Positions 59,911 through 64,000 of a stretch of 64,000 bases of DNA are shown one piece after another (position 1 is the stretch's first letter; each line of letters starts with the position of its first letter). This DNA comes from an uncultured Bacilli bacterium (lineage in GTDB: Bacteria; Bacillota_I; Bacilli_A; ML615J-28; CAG-313): assembly GCA_934098295.1 (NCBI GenBank), contig CAKONV010000005.1, positions 1 to 64,000 on the forward strand, written 5' to 3'. A program made the position numbers and the translations under genes. The notes below the pieces were generated by a model. It was not told where the DNA came from. It made no database searches and was given only the letters and a program-made list of their open reading frames with translations.

Positions 59911-62900
59911 TTATGATTTAATCGAAACATTTTCTAAAAAGCTCGTTAGGGTATATATATAACTTGAAGGATAATCTTTTAAATTTATCTTAATATATAT
60001 AGTATTATGTTCTAAGCTGAATATAAATTTAGGAGCATATTTTTTAGCTGCTTCTCTTAATGACTGATAATCAATTAACTTTGTTACATCTTCATCGAAA
60101 TTTAAGATTACTTCATCATCCTTTTCTTTAATGTTTTCAATTCCTTTGACTTTTAACAAATATTCTAAATATTTTTCTTCCATATATAACAAAATATTAG
60201 GTGATAGTTTTCCATATCTATCAGTGTATTCATCAATAAGTTTATTAATTTGATCTCTTGATTTAATTTTACAAATTTGTTTATGAATTTCAATTCTTAT
60301 ATCATCGTCGCTTACATAGGATGTATCTACATGTCTATCTACAGCAATATTATAATGTTTATTATCTTTATCTTCTTCTTTTACGCCTTTTATTTCATTA
60401 ATTGCTTGTTGTAACAGTTGCATATATAAATCCATTCCAATTGCATCAATGAATCCTGATTGTTCATCCCCTAAAATATCACCAGCTCCTCTAATGGCTA
60501 AATCTCGCATAGCGATTCTATATCCACTTCCAAGAGATGTGAATTCTTTTATTGCATTTAATCGTTTTACGGCTATATCATTTAAAACTTTCTGTTTGTC
60601 ATACATTAAATATGCGTAAGCAATGCGATCACTTCTACCAACTCTTCCTCTAATTTGATATAGCTGGCTAAGGCCTAAATAGTCTGCCTTTTCAATTATG
60701 AGGGTGTTAGCATTGGGAATGTCTATACCTGTTTCAATAATAGTAGTACATACTAAAACATTATATTTTTGATCAAGAAAAGAAACCAATTGTTCTTCAA
60801 TTTCATCTTTATCCATCCTTCCATGAATGACACCAATTTTAGCAATAGGAACTAGCCTATGAACCTTAGAAATTATTTTGTCTAATTCTTCAATTCGATT
60901 TAAAAGATAAAAGACTTGTCCACCTCTACCTAATTCTCTATTAATAGCTTCTCTAATTACTGAATCATTAGTCTCTAAAACATAAGTTTGAACTGGTAGT
61001 CTATTAACAGGTGGCGTTTCTATTAAAGATAAATCTCGAAGTCCAGAAAGTGACATTTGTAAAGTTCTAGGAATAGGAGTTGCTGTAAGAGTTAAAACAT
61101 CAACATTACTTTTCATTTCTTTAATTCTTTCTTTATGCAATACTCCAAAACGTTGTTCTTCATCGATTATTAGTAATCCTAAGTCTTTAAATACAATATC
61201 ATTTGACAAAATGCGGTGAGTTCCAATAATAATATCTACATAACCTTTTTTTAATCCTTCCAAAACTTCTTTTTGTTTTTTCAAAGGAACAAATCTATTT
61301 AATAATTCTACTCTTACACCATATTTTGAAAATCTTGATTTAAATGTATAAAAATGTTGTCTTGTTAAAACTGTTGTTGGTGCAAGATAAGCAACTTGTT
61401 TTCCGTTTTCCACAGCTTTAAAGGCAGCTCGCATTGCTACTTCTGTTTTTCCGAAACCAACATCACCACATATTAATCTATCTAAAGGCTTACTGCCTTC
61501 CATATCTTGTTTTACTTCCTTAATAGCTTTTTCTTGATCTATTGTTTCTGTAAAAGGAAAATCTTCTTCAAAATGCATTTGATCTATTGTATCTGGTTTG
61601 TATACATATCCTTGTTTAGTTTCTCTTTCGGCTTGAACTTTAATTAATCTTCTCGCAACATCCATTACTTTTTCTTTTACTCTAGCTTTTTTCTTCTTCC
61701 ATTCTTTGCCATCAATACGATTTAGCTTAGGTGTTGTATCTTTAGAGCTATTGTATTTTTCTAATAAGTAGATGTTTTCAATAGGAACTAGCAGTTTTCC
61801 ATCATCTGCATAAACTATTTTCAAATAATCACATTTTTTTCCTCTAATTTCTCTAGTATCAATGCCAACATACATACCAATTCCATAATCTTGATGAACA
61901 ACATAATCACCAGGTAAAATATCTTCACGATTGTATATTTTAGTTGTATTTTTATAATACTTTTGATATTTTGATTGTTTATTTATTTTATTAGATGAAA
62001 ATTCAAAAGGCGTTAATATCTCTGTATTGGTATCAAGATCAATAAAACCATGAGCAGATGGAGATATTTCTAAATTAATACAGCCTTTTTTTATTTTACC
62101 CTCGTTATAAGTTAAATTAGAAGAAGCAAAAGTTTCTTTAAGGAAGGTTAATTTCTTCTCATCAAAATGTGTTATTATGTAAGTTCTATCTACATTTGTT
62201 TTTAAATCTTCAATAACAGACTTCATATTATTATTGTAATCAAAATTGTTCAATGTTTTTAAATCAATTAAATCTGTTAGTTTTATATCATTTAAACTAG
62301 ATATATTAGAAGAAAAATAAATATTTTGTTTAGATAAAGATAGCGCTTCTCTTACTGATAAGAAAAAATTATCCTCTCCATTATAACAAACTGCAGATAA
62401 ATATTCCCTAATTTCTGTAATACTTGCTGTTTCATGATCAAATATTTTATTTAAATCTTCATAAAAACAAATAGGATTATCAAATAAATTTAAGAAAGGT
62501 ATATATGAAGGGTCAATATAAGGTAGATAGATATTAAGCTGATCTAAACTATCGTAATTTTTAATTTTCTCTAAATCCTTATCTAATTTTTCATTTCGTT
62601 TGTGCTTTTTTAAAATTCTTTTTTCAATTTCTTCAATTTCATTTTCACTATAATAAAGATCATAAAGGGGAAAAACATATATACTATCTACTTGTCCAAT
62701 GCTCATTTGGGTTTCAATATTTACTTTTTTTATGGAATCTATTTCATTATCAAAGAAATTAACGCGATATACATTTTCTTCATTAATAGGGAATATATCG
62801 ATAATACTGCCTCTTATACTAAACGTTCCACTATTTTCAGTTATAGAAACTTTTTTATAGCCTCTTATAACAAGGTTTAACACTAAATCCTTCATTTCAA

Positions 62901-63345
62901 TAATCTGATTTTTACAAAGTTTTAGGGTTGATTCCTTAATCCTTTTTTTAGACATCATTTGTCTAGTAATGCCTTCTGTAGATGTAACAATCAAACGAGG
63001 ATTTCCTTCTGTAATATTATATAGTGTTAACATTCTAGCTAATCTAAAAGTTTGTGAACTAGCGACAAGTTCACTAGAAATAAATTCTTCTACTGGAAAA
63101 AAGCTTACTTGTTCAGGGCTTAACAAATCACAAAATGTTTCATAAGCTTTAGAAGATTCATAAATGTTTTCACATATATATATAACATTCTGTTTTTTTG
63201 TTAAAAAGGTGATTGTAGCTAAGATTTTATCTAAATTACTAGCAGCATTACCAATATAGATATTTTTATCTAAAGGTGATGTTAGTTTGTCTATCACCTT
63301 TTTATATTTTTCTTGTTTACTAACATATTCAATTATATCAAACAT
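59911..63345 (-). CDS. mfd: Transcription-repair coupling factor Mfd
   Basis: Mfd removes stalled RNA polymerase from damaged DNA and recruits UvrA. The 1144-residue protein has the UvrB-like N-terminal part, the RNA-polymerase interaction region (YKNTTKIYNREDILPGDYVVH, CarD-like, about 460-490, given in part), the translocase motifs GDVGFGKTEVAMRAA (about 630), IIDEEQRFGV (about 727) and TATPIPRT, and the C-terminal TRCF domain. Complete. In Bacillus order pth-(fin)-mfd-spoVT. Confidence 0.97.
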   Translation of the reverse strand: MFDIIEYVSKQEKYKKVIDKLTSPLDKNIYIGNAASNLDKILATITFLTKKQNVIYICENIYESSKAYETFCDLLSPEQVSFFPVEEFISSELVASSQTFRLARMLTLYNITEGNPRLIVTSTEGITRQMMSKKRIKESTLKLCKNQIIEMKDLVLNLVIRGYKKVSITENSGTFSIRGSIIDIFPINEENVYRVNFFDNEIDSIKKVNIETQMSIGQVDSIYVFPLYDLYYSENEIEEIEKRILKKHKRNEKLDKDLEKIKNYDSLDQLNIYLPYIDPSYIPFLNLFDNPICFYEDLNKIFDHETASITEIREYLSAVCYNGEDNFFLSVREALSLSKQNIYFSSNISSLNDIKLTDLIDLKTLNNFDYNNNMKSVIEDLKTNVDRTYIITHFDEKKLTFLKETFASSNLTYNEGKIKKGCINLEISPSAHGFIDLDTNTEILTPFEFSSNKINKQSKYQKYYKNTTKIYNREDILPGDYVVHQDYGIGMYVGIDTREIRGKKCDYLKIVYADDGKLLVPIENIYLLEKYNSSKDTTPKLNRIDGKEWKKKKARVKEKVMDVARRLIKVQAERETKQGYVYKPDTIDQMHFEEDFPFTETIDQEKAIKEVKQDMEGSKPLDRLICGDVGFGKTEVAMRAAFKAVENGKQVAYLAPTTVLTRQHFYTFKSRFSKYGVRVELLNRFVPLKKQKEVLEGLKKGYVDIIIGTHRILSNDIVFKDLGLLIIDEEQRFGVLHKERIKEMKSNVDVLTLTATPIPRTLQMSLSGLRDLSLIETPPVNRLPVQTYVLETNDSVIREAINRELGRGGQVFYLLNRIEELDKIISKVHRLVPIAKIGVIHGRMDKDEIEEQLVSFLDQKYNVLVCTTIIETGIDIPNANTLIIEKADYLGLSQLYQIRGRVGRSDRIAYAYLMYDKQKVLNDIAVKRLNAIKEFTSLGSGYRIAMRDLAIRGAGDILGDEQSGFIDAIGMDLYMQLLQQAINEIKGVKEEDKDNKHYNIAVDRHVDTSYVSDDDIRIEIHKQICKIKSRDQINKLIDEYTDRYGKLSPNILLYMEEKYLEYLLKVKGIENIKEKDDEVILNFDEDVTKLIDYQSLREAAKKYAPKFIFSLEHNTIYIKINLKDYPSSYIYTLTSFLENVSIKS

Positions 63346-63368
63346 TTAAACCTCCTTGATACGCAAGC

Positions 63369-63405
63369 AAAACAAGGAACTAAGTAGGTGTCCCTTGTTT
63401 ATTTT
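63369..63405. repeat. Hairpin in the pth-mfd interval
   Basis: AAACAAGG and CCTTGTTT pair around about 17 bases. A T run follows only on the plus strand; on the minus strand TTTTGC follows, so it is at best a weak attenuator between pth and mfd. Confidence 0.4.
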
Positions 63406-63413
63406 TTTACTAT

Positions 63414-63992
63414 TTAATTTAAACTCTTACCATTATAATTATTCATAATATAATCCATACCATGATTAATTAGATCGATAACAATATTGGGAATGTGAGA
63501 AAATATTACATCTAGTTTTGTTCTATCATTTAACGATATTGGTGACAAAACATAATCAATTACCTCATCACTAGTTGCATCTTTTTTTCTTCCAATTCCA
63601 ATTCTAAGACGTTTAAACTGGTCAGATTTAATTTCATTAATTATTGACTTAATTCCATTATGACCACCCGATGAACCTGTTTTCCTAATTTTAAATGTTC
63701 CAACTGGTAAATCCATATCATCGTACATAACAAAAATATCATCAACACTTAATTTATAATAATTTATAAACGCTCTTACGGCCATTCCCGATAAATTCAT
63801 ATATGTTGTTGGTTTCATTATGTAATGTTTAACACCATTTAAGCTAAAAGTAGCTAAATAGCATTGAAATTTCTTTTCAACTTGAAAGGTAGCATTAAAA
63901 GATGCAGCTAAACTATCAGCGGCCATAAAACCAACGTTATGATGTGTCATAGCATATTTTTCACCAGGATTTCCTAAACCTATAAACAACAT
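63414..63992 (-). CDS. pth: Peptidyl-tRNA hydrolase
   Basis: Recycles peptidyl-tRNA dropped by ribosomes. The 192-residue protein has FIGLGNPGEKYAMTHHNVGF with the catalytic His, KPTTYMNLSG, YDDMDLPVGTFKIR and GGHNGIKSI. Complete, but its Shine-Dalgarno and promoter are beyond the right edge. First of the pth-mfd-spoVT group. Confidence 0.97.
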   Translation of the reverse strand: MLFIGLGNPGEKYAMTHHNVGFMAADSLAASFNATFQVEKKFQCYLATFSLNGVKHYIMKPTTYMNLSGMAVRAFINYYKLSVDDIFVMYDDMDLPVGTFKIRKTGSSGGHNGIKSIINEIKSDQFKRLRIGIGRKKDATSDEVIDYVLSPISLNDRTKLDVIFSHIPNIVIDLINHGMDYIMNNYNGKSLN

Positions 63993-64000
63993 ATTTTTTC

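Noticed and set aside
1..64000. Reassignment of UGA to tryptophan
   Set aside because: TGA ends sufU and rpmJ at the expected positions and tryptophan is encoded by TGG throughout.
1..64000. CRISPR arrays, tRNA or rRNA genes
   Set aside because: No regularly spaced direct repeats, no cloverleaf-ending CCA genes and no rRNA signatures were seen in the intergenic spaces.

Overview
The window is AT-rich bacterial chromosome in which almost every gene is read from the minus strand. Gene content and order point to an uncultured low-GC Firmicute of the Bacilli/Erysipelotrichia/Mollicutes-related kind (inference). Several blocks keep Bacillus-like order: tmk-holB-ricT-trmN6-rsmI; rpsJ through secY-adk-map-infA-rpmJ-rpsM-rpsK-rpoA-rplQ, followed by ecfA1-ecfA2-ecfT-truA; and pth-mfd-spoVT. 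Shine-Dalgarno sites are strong. UGA is a stop (sufU and rpmJ both end in TGA at the expected length), so the code is the standard bacterial one. Pyruvate:ferredoxin oxidoreductase, a complete SUF system and a GlpA-like dehydrogenase set suggest an anaerobe.

Layout from left to right: the start of a secreted-protein gene (1-55); the sufCDSUB operon (236-4868); a lipoprotein and membrane-protein pair (5026-6210); a redox/ADP-ribosylation operon (6320-9546) made of a NAD(P)-binding gene, a zinc macrodomain, a DUF1848 protein and a class M sirtuin, preceded by an Rrf2 regulator gene (9587-10015); a small lipoprotein; purA-purB; the PFOR gene; a membrane protein; the rsmI-to-tmk block (18427-22660); a 57-residue plus-strand gene and a dead IS200-type element (22786-23705); truA-ecfT-ecfA2-ecfA1; a site-2-type protease; the large ribosomal protein/rpoA/secY cluster (28350-42982) with its structured leader; a surface block (43294-55112) with two InlB-repeat lipoproteins, an M16C protease and two tandem phosphodiester-glycosidase proteins; fructose-bisphosphate aldolase; a three-gene GlpA-like/GlpB-like/DUF1667 operon; and spoVT-mfd-pth.

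The most distinctive segment is 6320-10015. Macrodomain, DUF1848 and sirtuin genes overlap by 11 and 4 bases, follow the NAD(P)-binding gene by 11 bases, and are read from one promoter. Its -35 and start-site regions lie under two similar 23-bp inverted repeats whose centres are 42 bp apart. The Rrf2-family gene next door is the obvious candidate to bind them. This suggests a redox- or nitrosative-stress-controlled switch for writing and erasing protein ADP-ribosylation. Both the first and last genes of the operon carry frameshifts in this copy.

Secondary points: a recurrent extended -10 promoter motif (TGnTATAAT), a shared Cys + hydrophobic + Lys-rich C-terminal tail on the twin glycosidase-like proteins, an in-phase 180-bp tandem duplication in a surface lipoprotein, and an enlarged RNA polymerase alpha subunit with an acidic tail.
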